A DNA stretch of 64,000 bases from Nonomuraea terrae (GCF_004348995.1 NZ_SMKQ01000006.1:52634-116633), one strand, 5' to 3'; numbered from the stretch's first letter, positions 55,966 to 64,000 are shown. Numbers and translations are program-made. Notes: generated from the letters alone by a model not told the origin.

Positions 55966-56310
55966 TCAGGCGCTCTTGCGACGCTGGGCCCGCAGGACTG
56001 CGAGCCGCTCGTTGAGCACCTCCTCGAGGTCTTCGATGGACCGCCGCTCCAGGAGCATGTCCCAGTGCGTCCGCGGGGGCTTGGTCTTCTTCGACTCCGG
56101 CTGCTCGCCGTCCACGCGTACCGCGGTGGCGCCGCACATGCGGCACTCCCACGTCGCGGGGATCTCAGCCTCAGCGGCAAGCGGAACCTCGAAGCGATGG
56201 CCCTTGGGACAGGTGTAAGACACCTCCTGGCGTGGGGCCAGATCCGTGTTACGGTCGTTCTCGTAGCTGGTTGCCCCGAGCCGGGTGCCACGAAGCGCGC
56301 GCTCGCCCAT
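55966..56310 (-). CDS. rbpA: RNA polymerase-binding protein RbpA
   Basis: A 114-residue essential activator that binds RNA polymerase and group-1 sigma factors to stabilise open complexes. The zinc-binding core is seen in SYTCPKGHRFEVPL and ATWECRMCG, the basic linker in SKKTKPPRTHWDML and the sigma-interaction helix in ERRSIEDLEEVLNERL. AGGAGG lies about 10 nt before the ATG. A SigR-type promoter is present upstream (56368-56394), as for rbpA of Streptomyces coelicolor. The transcript leader contains a C/G-rich hairpin near 56325-56347. Confidence 0.95.
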   Translation of the reverse strand: MGERALRGTRLGATSYENDRNTDLAPRQEVSYTCPKGHRFEVPLAAEAEIPATWECRMCGATAVRVDGEQPESKKTKPPRTHWDMLLERRSIEDLEEVLNERLAVLRAQRRKSA

Positions 56311-56367
56311 GTTTAAATGCCTCCTACAGGGCCCCCTTGCGTGGGGGGTCTGTCTCCCACGGTGGTT

Positions 56368-56394
56368 AACGCTTGGTACCGTGATGGGATTCCC
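56368..56394 (-). promoter_or_regulatory. SigR-type promoter of rbpA
   Basis: On the minus strand GGGAAT (56394-56389), exactly 18 nt, then GTT (56370-56368): a perfect match to the SigR consensus GGAAT-N18-GTT. Transcription would begin near 56361, about 50 nt before the rpbA start codon region. rbpA is a known SigR (thiol-stress) target in Streptomyces. Confidence 0.75.
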
Positions 56395-56442
56395 ATCCGT
56401 GAGGTGATCCAATCGCGCTTGGGGCCTCGGTTCTTCACGAGA

Positions 56443-57099
56443 TCACCGATGGGCCGCCCGTACAGGGGTTACGCGGGCCGACGGGCCCGGCGATCCGCGG
56501 AAGCGGGCCACGACGGCCGCCATCCAGAGGCCGGCGACCATGACGAGGGCGCCGTGGGCCACGCGCAGCGGGTACGGCCCGAAGAACTGCGGGACGAACA
56601 GCACGAAGGCCACCGCGAGCGCCGTCCCGCTCCACTTCGGCAGCACGTCGGAGCGCCACACGGCGACCGCCGCCATGACGGTTCCGGCGGCCAGCAGCAG
56701 CAGCCCGGCGGCGAACATGGGCATCGCGACGGGCCCGTACCTGAACTGCTCGGCCAGCTCCATCAGCGCGGGCGTGCCGTCGCGCAGGGAGCGCTGGGCG
56801 ATGACGTTCAGGCCGAAGTCCTCGGCCCCGTAGTACGGCAGCGTCAGGCCCGCGCCCGCCCAGGTCATCGCCGCCGCCCGCAGTGACAGGCGGTCGCCGA
56901 GCAGCTGGTGCAGCCCGAGCACGGCCAGGCCGAGCAGCACGAACCCGGCCATGGCGGCGGCGTGCCCGGCCACCCAGCCGGTGGAGGCCATCGCCACGGC
57001 GTCGTCGCCTGAGGGACGGATCGCCGGATAGAGGAAGAAGAGCACACCGCCGACGGCGAAGGCCGCGGCGGTGAGCAAGGGTGCGGGTCGGGTGGCCAT
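56443..57099 (-). CDS. Polytopic membrane protein of unknown function
   Basis: An unrecognised 218-residue protein with about six hydrophobic segments (near residues 8-28, 45-65, 75-90, 125-147, 155-175 and 182-202). A conserved-looking loop contains YYGAEDFGLNVIAQR. No transporter or enzyme motif is recognised. AAGGAG lies about 6 nt before the ATG. Two similar palindromes lie immediately upstream (57133-57181), implying regulation by a dimeric repressor whose gene is not nearby. Confidence 0.7.
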   Translation of the reverse strand: MATRPAPLLTAAAFAVGGVLFFLYPAIRPSGDDAVAMASTGWVAGHAAAMAGFVLLGLAVLGLHQLLGDRLSLRAAAMTWAGAGLTLPYYGAEDFGLNVIAQRSLRDGTPALMELAEQFRYGPVAMPMFAAGLLLLAAGTVMAAVAVWRSDVLPKWSGTALAVAFVLFVPQFFGPYPLRVAHGALVMVAGLWMAAVVARFRGSPGPSARVTPVRAAHR

Positions 57100-57132
57100 C
57101 GGCGCTCCTTGAAGAGGTCATCGCTCCAATAC

Positions 57133-57181
57133 GAGAGCAATGCTCTCCGTTCGGCACGCTCGTGTCAAGAGCGGTGCTCTC
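57133..57181. promoter_or_regulatory. Twin operator palindromes
   Basis: GAGAGCA-A-TGCTCTC (57133-57147) is a perfect 15-bp palindrome; AAGAGC-GGT-GCTCTC (57167-57181) is a near copy. Their starts are 34 bp apart, about three helical turns, so two dimers would bind the same DNA face. They precede the membrane-protein gene (56443-57099). Confidence 0.65.
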
Positions 57182-57200
57182 GCCATGGATCGGTGACCGT

Positions 57201-57236
57201 GTTCTTCCGGGCGTTCTTCCGGGCGTTCTTCCGGGC
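57201..57236. repeat. 12-bp tandem repeat, three copies
   Basis: Three perfect copies of GTTCTTCCGGGC end 18 bp before the 3' end of the UMF1-transporter gene, in non-coding DNA. It could reflect slippage. Confidence 0.85.
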
Positions 57237-57253
57237 CGCGGAGTGTCTCGCGG

Positions 57254-58687
57254 TCAGACGCGGTCGGGCACCTCGTTGCCGGCCGCCCGGATGGCCTTGG
57301 GCAGGTTCGTCAGGGCCAGCAGCACGAAACCGACGACGAAGAAGATGACCATCGACACGATGGCGATGCGGTAGCTGTTGGTCAGCTGGAGCGCGATCGT
57401 GACCGTCAACGAGCCGATGAACGCCGACCCCTTGTCGCTGATCTGCAGCAGGCTGAAGTACTCGGCCTCCCGCCCCTTCGGGATCACCAGCGAGAACAGC
57501 GACCGCGACAACGCCTGCGTGCCGCCCAGCACGATCGCGATCGCGAACGCCATCAGGTAGAACTGCAGCGCCTGCCCCTCGGCCACGAACAGGCCCATGG
57601 CCACGATCGCCGTCCACAGCACCAGGCTGGCCAGCACCGTCCGCTTGGTGCCGTACGTACGGGCCAGCCGGCCGAGCAGCAGCGCGCCGAAGAACGCGAC
57701 GAACTGCACCATCAGGATCGCGGTGATCTGCACGGTCTGGTCCAGCTTGAGCGCCTCGGAGGCGAAGGCCGCGCTGTTGCCGATGACCGTCTGCACGCCG
57801 TCGTTGTAGACCAGGTACGCCACCAGGAACAGCAGCGTCAGCGGATACTGGCGCAGCCCGGACAGCGTCCGCCACAGCTGGCGGAAGCTGCCGCCGACCG
57901 AGGCCAGCGCCGTGGTCTCGTGCCGGGGCACGGGCCGGTTGCGCAGCCGCAGCAGCGGCACGATCGTGAACGTGGCCCACCACAGGCCCGCCGACATCAT
58001 GCAGATGCGCACCGCCATGCCCTCGTCCAGGCCGAGGCTCTCGTGCTGCAGGAACAGCACGAGGTTGAGCGCCAGCAGCAGGCCGCCGCCGAGGTAGCCG
58101 ATGGCCCACCCGCGCGAGGAGACCGCGTCGCGCTCCTGCGCGCTGGAGATCTGCGGCAGGAACGAGTCGTAGACCACGATCGAGGAGCCGTAGGCCAGGT
58201 TGGCCAGCACGAACAGCACGCCGCCCAGCATGTAGCGGTCGCCCTCGACGAAGAACAGCCCCATCGTGGCCAGCGCGCCGAGGTAGGCGAACCCGCCGAG
58301 CATCTCCCGCTTGCGGCCGGTGTGGTCGGCCAGCGCGCCCACGATGGGCAGCCACAGGATCTGCAGGAACACCGCGACCGTCGTGATCAGGCCGAAGAAC
58401 GCGGCCGGCCGGATGTCGGCGCCGAAGACGTCGACGTACCCGAGGCCGGGGTTGGCGGCGGCCAGCTGGTCGAAGGTGTCCACGCACGTGGCGGAGGCCA
58501 CCGACGGGAAGTCCTGCGCGCAGGCCGCCATCTTGGCCACCGGGATCAGGTACGGGCCCAGGAAGACCGAGATGACCGTGGTGTAGAAGGCGGAGTTGGC
58601 CCAGTCGTAGACGTACCAGCCGCGCTGCTCGCGCCGGCGCGCCGTGGGGGAGTCGTCAAGAGCGGCTGGGGGTGCGGGTTCGGGCAT
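57254..58687 (-). CDS. UMF1/Atg22-type MFS transporter
   Basis: A 477-residue, 12-helix major-facilitator protein of the UMF1 family, recognised by its N-terminal signature WYVYDWANSAFYT. Family members include fungal vacuolar Atg22 amino-acid exporters and bacterial transporters of unknown substrate. A periplasmic loop after helix 1 (about residues 55-95) holds two Cys. The MFS motif is in GALADHTGRKREMLGG. It is followed on the same strand by nothing coupled; a GDPD gene lies upstream, 72 bp away. Confidence 0.88.
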   Translation of the reverse strand: MPEPAPPAALDDSPTARRREQRGWYVYDWANSAFYTTVISVFLGPYLIPVAKMAACAQDFPSVASATCVDTFDQLAAANPGLGYVDVFGADIRPAAFFGLITTVAVFLQILWLPIVGALADHTGRKREMLGGFAYLGALATMGLFFVEGDRYMLGGVLFVLANLAYGSSIVVYDSFLPQISSAQERDAVSSRGWAIGYLGGGLLLALNLVLFLQHESLGLDEGMAVRICMMSAGLWWATFTIVPLLRLRNRPVPRHETTALASVGGSFRQLWRTLSGLRQYPLTLLFLVAYLVYNDGVQTVIGNSAAFASEALKLDQTVQITAILMVQFVAFFGALLLGRLARTYGTKRTVLASLVLWTAIVAMGLFVAEGQALQFYLMAFAIAIVLGGTQALSRSLFSLVIPKGREAEYFSLLQISDKGSAFIGSLTVTIALQLTNSYRIAIVSMVIFFVVGFVLLALTNLPKAIRAAGNEVPDRV

Positions 58688-58758
58688 CGTTGGTGTCGCT
58701 CTCTGCGGCCGGGGAGGCGGCCGCCCGGTGGGGGTCTACGGAGAAGGGTGTCGCGCCC

Positions 58759-59559
58759 TCAGGCGACCTGGCGGCCGGGATGCCACACGCCGCGCCGTCG
58801 CAGCACGTCGCGCAGGCCGGTGAGGTCGTCGGTCATGATGCCGTCGACCCCGAGGTCGAGCAGGCGCTCCATCCGCGCGCTGTCGTTGATGGTCCACACG
58901 TGCACCTGCATGCCGATGGCGTGGGCGGTGCGGACCAGGGCGCGCGTGGTGACGCGCAGCCCGCGGAAGCCGATCGGCACCTGCGCGCAGGGCACCCCGG
59001 CGCGCGACAGGCTCGCCAGCAGGCGGCCGTAGCCGGAGGTGGTCGCGGCGGCGCGCAGCGCGGCGACGCCGCGCGGCCCGAGCGCCGAGCACACCTCACG
59101 GCCCAGCGCCGCCCTGGCCAGCACCAGGCGCTCGTCGGAGAACGAGGTCAGGCAGATGCGGTCGTAGGCGTTGGTGCGGCGCACCGCCTCGGCCAGCGGC
59201 GCGATGGCGGCCGCCTCCTTGACGTCGATGTTGAAGCGTGCCTCCGGCCAGGTGCCGAGGAGGTCCTCCAGCAGCGGGATCTCGTGCACCCCGCCGATGC
59301 GGGCGTGCCTGACCTCCCGGTAGGGAAGCTCGGAGATGCGGCCGCGCCGGTCGGTCACCCGGTCGAGCGTGTGGTCGTGGAAGGCCAGCAGCACGCCGTC
59401 GGCGGTGGCGTGCGCGTCGGTCTCCAGATAGACGTACCCGAGCTCGACCGCCCGCTCGAAGGCGGCCATGGAGTTCTCCGCTCCTTCCAGCGCCCCTCCG
59501 CGGTGGGCGAAGGCCAGCGGAGCCGGATGGTCGAGGAAGGCGAATCGGCGGATCGGCAC
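58759..59559 (-). CDS. Glycerophosphodiester phosphodiesterase
   Basis: A 266-residue TIM-barrel GDPD that hydrolyses glycerophosphodiesters to glycerol-3-phosphate and an alcohol. Catalytic and metal residues are in AHRGGALEGAENSMAAF, YLETDAHATADG and HDHTLDRVTD, and the barrel ends VHVWTINDSARM, VDGIMTDDL. No signal peptide is present, so it acts in the cytosol. The GTG start has an AT-rich box (ATACTT) 6 nt upstream, again consistent with a leaderless transcript. Confidence 0.9.
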   Translation of the reverse strand: MPIRRFAFLDHPAPLAFAHRGGALEGAENSMAAFERAVELGYVYLETDAHATADGVLLAFHDHTLDRVTDRRGRISELPYREVRHARIGGVHEIPLLEDLLGTWPEARFNIDVKEAAAIAPLAEAVRRTNAYDRICLTSFSDERLVLARAALGREVCSALGPRGVAALRAAATTSGYGRLLASLSRAGVPCAQVPIGFRGLRVTTRALVRTAHAIGMQVHVWTINDSARMERLLDLGVDGIMTDDLTGLRDVLRRRGVWHPGRQVA

Positions 59560-59595
59560 GACAGGAAGTATGCCCTTCCCGGGTGAACGGTGAGG

Positions 59596-60135
59596 TTACG
59601 AATCGGGGAGATTCTGCCATTCCTGACGGCGCGCCTCCGCCAGCGCGATGGCCGCCGCCACGGCGACGTTGAACGAGCCCACCCGGCCGACCTGCGGGAT
59701 GTAGCAGGCGCCGTCGACGGCGTCGAGCAGGGCGGGGGAGCAGCCGTGGTCCTCACTGCCGACCACCAGGCACACGTCGCGCGCCAGGCCGGCCCGGTGC
59801 AGCGGCACGGCCTCGGCGGTCAGCTCGATGGCCAGCACCGCGTAGCCGTCCTCCCTGGCGGCCTTGACGGCCTCGGTGGCCGGCATCGGCTCGTGCCAGG
59901 TGACCAGCCGCTCGGTGCCGAGGGCGGTCTTGCCCGCCTTGGGGTTGGTGGGCGGGGTGGCGTTGCCGGCCAGCCAGATCTGGTCGACGCCGAACGCGGC
60001 GGCGCTGCGGAAGATCGAGCCGATGTTGAACGGGCCGGTGACCGACTCGATGATCAGGCCGAGGCGGTTACCGGTGTTCCTGCGCCAGGTGCGGTTGAGC
60101 CGCTTGACGTCGGTGGGGCGCAGCTGCCTTCTCAT
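59596..60135 (-). CDS. SpoU/TrmH-family RNA 2'-O-methyltransferase
   Basis: A 179-residue SPOUT methyltransferase. Motif 1 is NIGSIFRSAAAFGV with the catalytic Arg; motif 2 reads LVVGSEDHGCSPALL (the family's G-x-E-x-x-G); motif 3 reads IPQVGRVGSFNVAVAAAIALAE, where most relatives have SLNVSVA. It lacks an N-terminal substrate-binding domain, so it is probably a tRNA or rRNA ribose methylase of the short type. Its ATG overlaps the stop of the upstream methyltransferase (ATGA). Confidence 0.85.
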   Translation of the reverse strand: MRRQLRPTDVKRLNRTWRRNTGNRLGLIIESVTGPFNIGSIFRSAAAFGVDQIWLAGNATPPTNPKAGKTALGTERLVTWHEPMPATEAVKAAREDGYAVLAIELTAEAVPLHRAGLARDVCLVVGSEDHGCSPALLDAVDGACYIPQVGRVGSFNVAVAAAIALAEARRQEWQNLPDS

Positions 60136-60722
60136 CGGGTCACCTTCAGGATGCGGTAGGCGGCCCGGCTGGCCTCGCGGGAGGCCTGCCAGCCCTGCTC
60201 GCCGAGCCAGCGCTGCAGGGAGTCGGAGCCGAGGTGTTTCTGGACGACCAGGTAGGCCACGCCGTCGGGCGTCAGCCGGGTGAGCCACCTGGTGAGCATG
60301 TCGTGCAGGGCCTGCTTCCCGATGCGGATCGCAGGATTAGACCAGATGGCCCGAAATTTCACGTCATCCGGCACTTCGTCGACATGTACCGATCTTACTT
60401 TGTCAAGGCGGGCGGCCTGGGCGTTCCGCTCGGTCAGCTCCAGGGCCCGCCGGTTCACGTCGACGGCCCACACCGTCGCCCCCGGCGCCCGCGACGCCAT
60501 CGTCAGCGCGATGGGACCGTAGCCGCAGCCCAGATCGAGCAGGTCGCCCTCCTGCGGCGGCGCCGGGACGGTCTCCAGCAGCGCGCGGGTGCCGACGTCG
60601 ACGCGCTCGGGGGAGAACACGCCGCTGTCGGTCTCCAGCCGCAGATGCAGGTCGGGCAGTACCAGATCGACCGTGCCCGGCCTGCTCGCGGTCTTCGGCT
60701 GCTCGGAGAAGTAGTGGGCCAC
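60132..60722 (-). CDS. RsmC-like class-I methyltransferase
   Basis: A 196-residue SAM-dependent methyltransferase of the small-domain (MTS/RsmC) type. The SAM motif is LLDLGCGYGPIAL and the catalytic motif, usually NPPF, reads SNPAIRIGK. The protein begins AHYFSEQPKTASRPG, the natural N-terminus of this family, which supports the GTG at 60722, located 11 nt after the VWA-protein stop. It overlaps the SpoU gene by 4 nt, so the two RNA-modifying enzymes are coupled. Confidence 0.87.
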   Translation of the reverse strand: MAHYFSEQPKTASRPGTVDLVLPDLHLRLETDSGVFSPERVDVGTRALLETVPAPPQEGDLLDLGCGYGPIALTMASRAPGATVWAVDVNRRALELTERNAQAARLDKVRSVHVDEVPDDVKFRAIWSNPAIRIGKQALHDMLTRWLTRLTPDGVAYLVVQKHLGSDSLQRWLGEQGWQASREASRAAYRILKVTR

Positions 60723-60733
60723 GTCGCCAAACG

Positions 60734-61681
60734 TTACGGGATCCGCGAACCGAAGAGCACCGCGGCGCCCGCCACCACCAGCCCCGCCATGATCGCGGCC
60801 ACGATGAACCACTGGGTGATCTCCTGGCTGACCAGCCGGTAGCCCAGGGAGGTGCCGATCTGCTCGTAGACCTCGCGCAGCTCGCTGCCGGACTCGGCGG
60901 TGTAGGCCCGGCCGCTGGTGCCGTCGGACAACGACTGCAGGGTCTGCTTGTTGACCGGCACGTTCACCGGGCGGCCGTCGATGTTGACGGTGCCCTCCTG
61001 GGTGCCGTACGCGATGGTGGAGACGGGGACGCGGGCCTGCTGGGCTGCCTCGATGGCCTCGCTGACCGTGCGGCCGGAGGTGTTGTCGCCGTCGGACAGC
61101 AGCACGATCGCGGACGGCGGCGGGTCGGTCGCGGCCTGCTGGTCGAACGAGCGGACCGACTCCAGCGCGTTGAAGACCGCCTCGCCGATCGCGGTGCCGG
61201 GGCGGGTGCTGAGGTTGCCGATCGCGGTGACCACGGCCTCGTGGTCGGTGGTGGGGGCGATGATCACGTTGGCCGAGCGGGCGAAGGAGACCACGCCCAC
61301 GTTGAACCGGTCGGGCAGCTCCTTGGCGAACGCCTGCGCGGCGGCCTTGGCGGCGCTTATGCGGTCGGGCTGGACGTCGTCGGCCTCCATGGACAGCGAC
61401 ACGTCCAGGGCGATCATGATGGTGGCGCGGTCGCGCGGCACGCGCACCTGGTCGGCGGGCTTGGCGGCGCCGATGACCAGCAGCGCCATCATGACGAGGA
61501 ACAGCGCGGGCGCCACGTGCCGGCGCCAGCCGGGCCCTGCGGGGGCGACGAGGTTGAGCAGGGCCAGGTTGGTGAAGCGCACGGTGTAGCGGCGGCGGGC
61601 GAACATCGCGATGATGTAGCCGGCCACCAGGAGCAGCAGCAGGACGAACAACCACAGCCAGCCGGGCGCGAGGAACGTCAC
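60734..61681 (-). CDS. VWA-domain membrane protein
   Basis: A 315-residue protein with an N-terminal hydrophobic hairpin (about residues 5-25 and 58-75), a von Willebrand factor A domain (residues about 88-280) with an intact MIDAS ([21 protein letters not shown]), and a C-terminal membrane helix. Together with the MoxR and DUF58 genes upstream it forms the common MoxR-DUF58-VWA cassette, believed to assemble or insert metal into partner complexes at the membrane. GTG is the start. Confidence 0.87.
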   Translation of the reverse strand: MTFLAPGWLWLFVLLLLLVAGYIIAMFARRRYTVRFTNLALLNLVAPAGPGWRRHVAPALFLVMMALLVIGAAKPADQVRVPRDRATIMIALDVSLSMEADDVQPDRISAAKAAAQAFAKELPDRFNVGVVSFARSANVIIAPTTDHEAVVTAIGNLSTRPGTAIGEAVFNALESVRSFDQQAATDPPPSAIVLLSDGDNTSGRTVSEAIEAAQQARVPVSTIAYGTQEGTVNIDGRPVNVPVNKQTLQSLSDGTSGRAYTAESGSELREVYEQIGTSLGYRLVSQEITQWFIVAAIMAGLVVAGAAVLFGSRIP

Positions 61682-61727
61682 GGCGTCGCCTCCGCCCCGT
61701 GGCTGGTCGTCGTCTTGCTCACGTCGG

Positions 61728-62660
61728 TCACGTCGGTCTCCTGGGGGACAGGTGGCTCATGCGGCGCTGGCGCAGGATGAACTGCGCGACGTCGAACACC
61801 CAGTCGCGGTCGGTGCGCAGGACGAGGTGGGCGACGCCGGCCCTGCGCAGGGCCCGATGGGTGCCCTCGCGCTGCAGGGCCGCGGCCTCCGCGTACGCTT
61901 GCCGCACTTTGGGCGAAAGGTGCACTTCGCGTACGTTCCCGGTCTCGGGGTCGGCGAACGCGACGCGGCCCACGTCCGGCAGTTCGAGCTCGCGCGGGTC
62001 GATGATCTCGATGGCCAGCACCTGGTGGCGGGCCGACAGCCGCCTGATGGGGCGCTCCCAGGGGCGTTCGGCGTCGGGGTGGAGGTCGGGGCGGGGGTCG
62101 AGGAAGTCGGAGACGACCACCCGCATGCCCCGCCGCCTGCGTGCGGCCGACAGGATCTCGATGCCCTCGGCCAGGTCGGGCGGGTCGTCCACGATCCGGC
62201 CGCGCGGGGCGTCCATGAGGGAGTGCAGCAGCCCGTAGAGCGCGGGGCGGCCGGTGCGTGCGGGCATACGGTGAACGTACTCGTCGTGGATGACGAACGC
62301 GCCGAACCTGTCGCCGAGGCGGCTGGACAGGAAGCCGATCGCGCCGACGGCGGCCACCACCAGGTCGCGTTTGTCGGTGTCGGCGGTGCCGAAGTCCATG
62401 CTGGGGGACAGGTCGACGAGCGCCCAGGTCTCCAGCTCGCGGTCGGCGACGAGGTCGCGGACGTGCGGGATGGTCGTGCGGGCGGTGACCGCCCAGTCCA
62501 TGCGGCGCACGTCGTCCTCGCCGGGCACGTAGACCCTGCTGTCGCCGGCCTCGGTGCCCGCGCCGGGCAGCAGCCCCTGGTGGGCGCCGTGGAGCAGGCC
62601 GTCCAGCCGGCGGGTGACGGTGAGCTCCAGGCGCCGCAGCGCCTGCTCCGCGGTGTTCAT
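61728..62660 (-). CDS. DUF58-domain protein
   Basis: A 310-residue protein of the DUF58 family, whose core is itself a VWA-like fold. Recognisable segments are [16 protein letters not shown] (family signature, residues about 47-62), [11 protein letters not shown] with a MIDAS-like DxSxS, and [13 protein letters not shown]. No membrane helix is evident in this copy. It is the middle gene of the MoxR-DUF58-VWA cassette, 32 bp after MoxR and 46 bp before VWA. Confidence 0.87.
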   Translation of the reverse strand: MNTAEQALRRLELTVTRRLDGLLHGAHQGLLPGAGTEAGDSRVYVPGEDDVRRMDWAVTARTTIPHVRDLVADRELETWALVDLSPSMDFGTADTDKRDLVVAAVGAIGFLSSRLGDRFGAFVIHDEYVHRMPARTGRPALYGLLHSLMDAPRGRIVDDPPDLAEGIEILSAARRRRGMRVVVSDFLDPRPDLHPDAERPWERPIRRLSARHQVLAIEIIDPRELELPDVGRVAFADPETGNVREVHLSPKVRQAYAEAAALQREGTHRALRRAGVAHLVLRTDRDWVFDVAQFILRQRRMSHLSPRRPT

Positions 62661-62692
62661 CGGCCGCCCCGTGGTGGTCAGCTCATTGATGG

Positions 62693-63694
62693 TCAACGGT
62701 TCTGGTTCCAGACCACGAGGGGCGGGGGCACGGCCTGCAGGATCTGGCGGACGACCTGCTCGGGATCGACGCCGTCGGCCAGGGCGTCGAAGGTGAGCAT
62801 GAGCCGGTGGCCCATGACGTCCACGGCGACGTCGCGGATGTCGTCGGGCAGCAGGTAGTCGCGGCCGCGCAGCAGCGCCAGGGCGCGCCCCGCCGAGACC
62901 AGTCCCAGGGTGGCGCGTGGGCTGACGCCGATCTCGATGGTGTCGGTCAGGTCGGCCAGGCCGTACTCGGCGGGGGCGCGGGTGGCCATGACGAGGCGTA
63001 CCACGTAGTCGGCGACGAGCTGGTGCACCGAGACCTCCTCGGCGGCCTGCTGCAGGGCCAGCAGCCGCTGCGGGTCGAGCACCCGCTCGGGAACCGGCGG
63101 GGTGACGCTCATCCGCTGCAGGATCTGCAGCTCCTCCTGCGCGGTCGGGTGCCGCACGCGCACCCGGAACAGGAACCGGTCGCGCTGCACCTCGGGCAGC
63201 GGATAGACGCCCTCGGACTCGATGGGGTTCTGGGTGGCCAGCACGATGAACGGCTTGGGCAGCGGGTGGGTGACGCCCGCCAGGGTGACCTGGCGCTCGG
63301 CCATCACCTCCAGCAACGCCGACTGGACCTTGGCCGGGGCGCGGTTGATCTCGTCGGCCAGCAGGAAGTTGACGAACACGGGGCCGAGCTCGACGTCGAA
63401 CTTCTCGTTGGACGGGTGGTAGACGCGGGTGCCGATGATGTCGCTCGGCACGAGGTCGGGTGTGAACTGGATCCGGGCGAACGTGCCGCCCACGACGGTG
63501 GCCAGGGTGGAGGCGGCGAGGGTCTTGGCGACGCCCGGCACGCCTTCGAGCAGGCAGTGCCCGCGCGCCAGCAGGGCCACGATGAGCCTTTCGACCATGT
63601 GGTCCTGGCCGACGATGACACGCCGGACCCCGTCGAGACTCTGACGCAGCAGGGCCGCGTCGTTTCCGCCTGGCAACTCTTCGGCGACGCTCAT
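62693..63694 (-). CDS. MoxR-type AAA+ ATPase
   Basis: A 333-residue AAA+ chaperone-like ATPase. Walker A is EGVPGVAKT, Walker B LLADEINRAP, sensor 1 VLATQNPIESEG, Arg finger region LPEVQRDRFLFRV and sensor 2 in ISPRATLG-like VSPRATLGL. MoxR proteins work with VWA partners in protein-complex maturation or stress responses. ATG at 63694 is preferred over 63703, which touches the GGTGGA ribosome site. Its promoter region is shared with the divergent kinase-like gene. Confidence 0.9.
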   Translation of the reverse strand: MSVAEELPGGNDAALLRQSLDGVRRVIVGQDHMVERLIVALLARGHCLLEGVPGVAKTLAASTLATVVGGTFARIQFTPDLVPSDIIGTRVYHPSNEKFDVELGPVFVNFLLADEINRAPAKVQSALLEVMAERQVTLAGVTHPLPKPFIVLATQNPIESEGVYPLPEVQRDRFLFRVRVRHPTAQEELQILQRMSVTPPVPERVLDPQRLLALQQAAEEVSVHQLVADYVVRLVMATRAPAEYGLADLTDTIEIGVSPRATLGLVSAGRALALLRGRDYLLPDDIRDVAVDVMGHRLMLTFDALADGVDPEQVVRQILQAVPPPLVVWNQNR

Positions 63695-63750
63695 AGAGGC
63701 CATTCCACCAAACGCGCCGCAAACGTGCACGACGCCACGTCTGTGCTTTC

Positions 63751-64000
63751 ATGGCAAACGTGGCAAGTCCCCTGCAGTACGGCGACCCTCCCCGGCTGGG
63801 GCCGTTCGTGGTCCAGGCGCGCCTGCAGACGGCGCCGGCCGGTTTCGTCTACCTGGGTCAGGCCCAGGACGGCCGTCCCGTGTCCCTTGCCGTGCTCACC
63901 CGCGGCGCCGCGTTCGACGCCGCGGCGCGCGAGCGGTTCCTGGCCGCGGTCAAGGAGGCGGGCGGGCGCGACCGGTCGGGGATGCGCGGCTGGCTGGGGC
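63751..64000 (+). CDS. Kinase-like protein, N-terminal part only
   Basis: Incomplete: 83 codons to the window edge. The sequence aligns with the N-lobe of actinobacterial Ser/Thr kinases (DPPRLGPFVV, FVYLGQAQDGRPV), but the Gly-rich loop reads LQTAPAGFVYLG and the ATP-anchoring Lys of VAVKVL is replaced (VSLAVL). This indicates a pseudokinase or a protein with a vestigial kinase lobe. It is divergent from the MoxR cassette. An in-frame GTG at 63760 is an alternative start. Confidence 0.6.
   Translation, partial: MANVASPLQYGDPPRLGPFVVQARLQTAPAGFVYLGQAQDGRPVSLAVLTRGAAFDAAARERFLAAVKEAGGRDRSGMRGWLG

Overview
The window is high-GC actinomycete chromosome. Several features point to Streptosporangiales (Nonomuraea-like) rather than Streptomyces: classical menaquinone genes (menE, and menC-menD), a garA/ftsR/DUF151/MerR/gcvP block syntenic with mycobacteria, an actinobacterial HelD-type helicase, RbpA and thyX. 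The genus is inference; the phylum is clear from gene content and codon usage. No tRNA, rRNA, CRISPR array, transposase or prophage gene was seen, so most of this is core chromosome with a few accessory insertions.

Layout. 1-4057: a secreted S8 protease (cut by the window edge) and a P450-TetR-GT39 set on the minus strand behind a perfect palindrome. 4085-6391: a leaderless trp leader peptide with tandem Trp codons, an attenuator hairpin and a fused anthranilate synthase. 6437-13087: amidohydrolase, thyX, a MoaD/ThiS-like protein, a frameshifted BNR-repeat gene, an XRE regulator and a globin-reductase. 13088-19236: a GATase-like protein without its Cys, an esterase, an enoyl-CoA hydratase, a SAM methyltransferase, a two-component pair and a small membrane protein. 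19247-29995: stand-alone trpF, a CDP-alcohol phosphatidyltransferase, a GDP-mannose-pyrophosphorylase/degenerate mutase fusion, the garA locus, a tandem glycine riboswitch with gcvP, and a TPR protein.

30002-42174: small proteins, a hydrolase, a TetR, the principal sigma factor, menE/menC/menD, a 5'-3' exonuclease, a PAS-SpoIIE phosphatase, an M24 peptidase and an HD protein. 42210-46820: a PP2C-like protein, a divergent terpene-synthase-like protein preceded by coupled mini-ORFs, an orphan Cvn-type GTPase, an Lrp regulator and a frameshifted ROK repressor with its operator. 46988-57181: the HelD-like helicase, a candidate Ms1/6S-like structured RNA, lnt-ppm1-fxsA, a molybdopterin oxidoreductase lacking Fe-S cysteines with a helical partner, rbpA and a membrane protein behind twin operators. 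57254-64000: a UMF1 transporter, a GDPD, a SpoU methylase, an RsmC-like methylase, a VWA/DUF58/MoxR cassette and the start of a kinase-like protein.

Two themes recur. First, many genes here look leaderless: a TANNNT box sits 6-7 nt before the start codon. Second, RNA-polymerase-directed functions are frequent: rpoD and rbpA both carry ECF/SigR-like promoters, a HelD-type helicase is present, and directly after it lies a sigma-A-type promoter driving about 300 nt that fold on paper into a long rod closed by its own ends. That RNA candidate, the degenerate terpene synthase and the Fe-S-less molybdoenzyme are the items most worth following.
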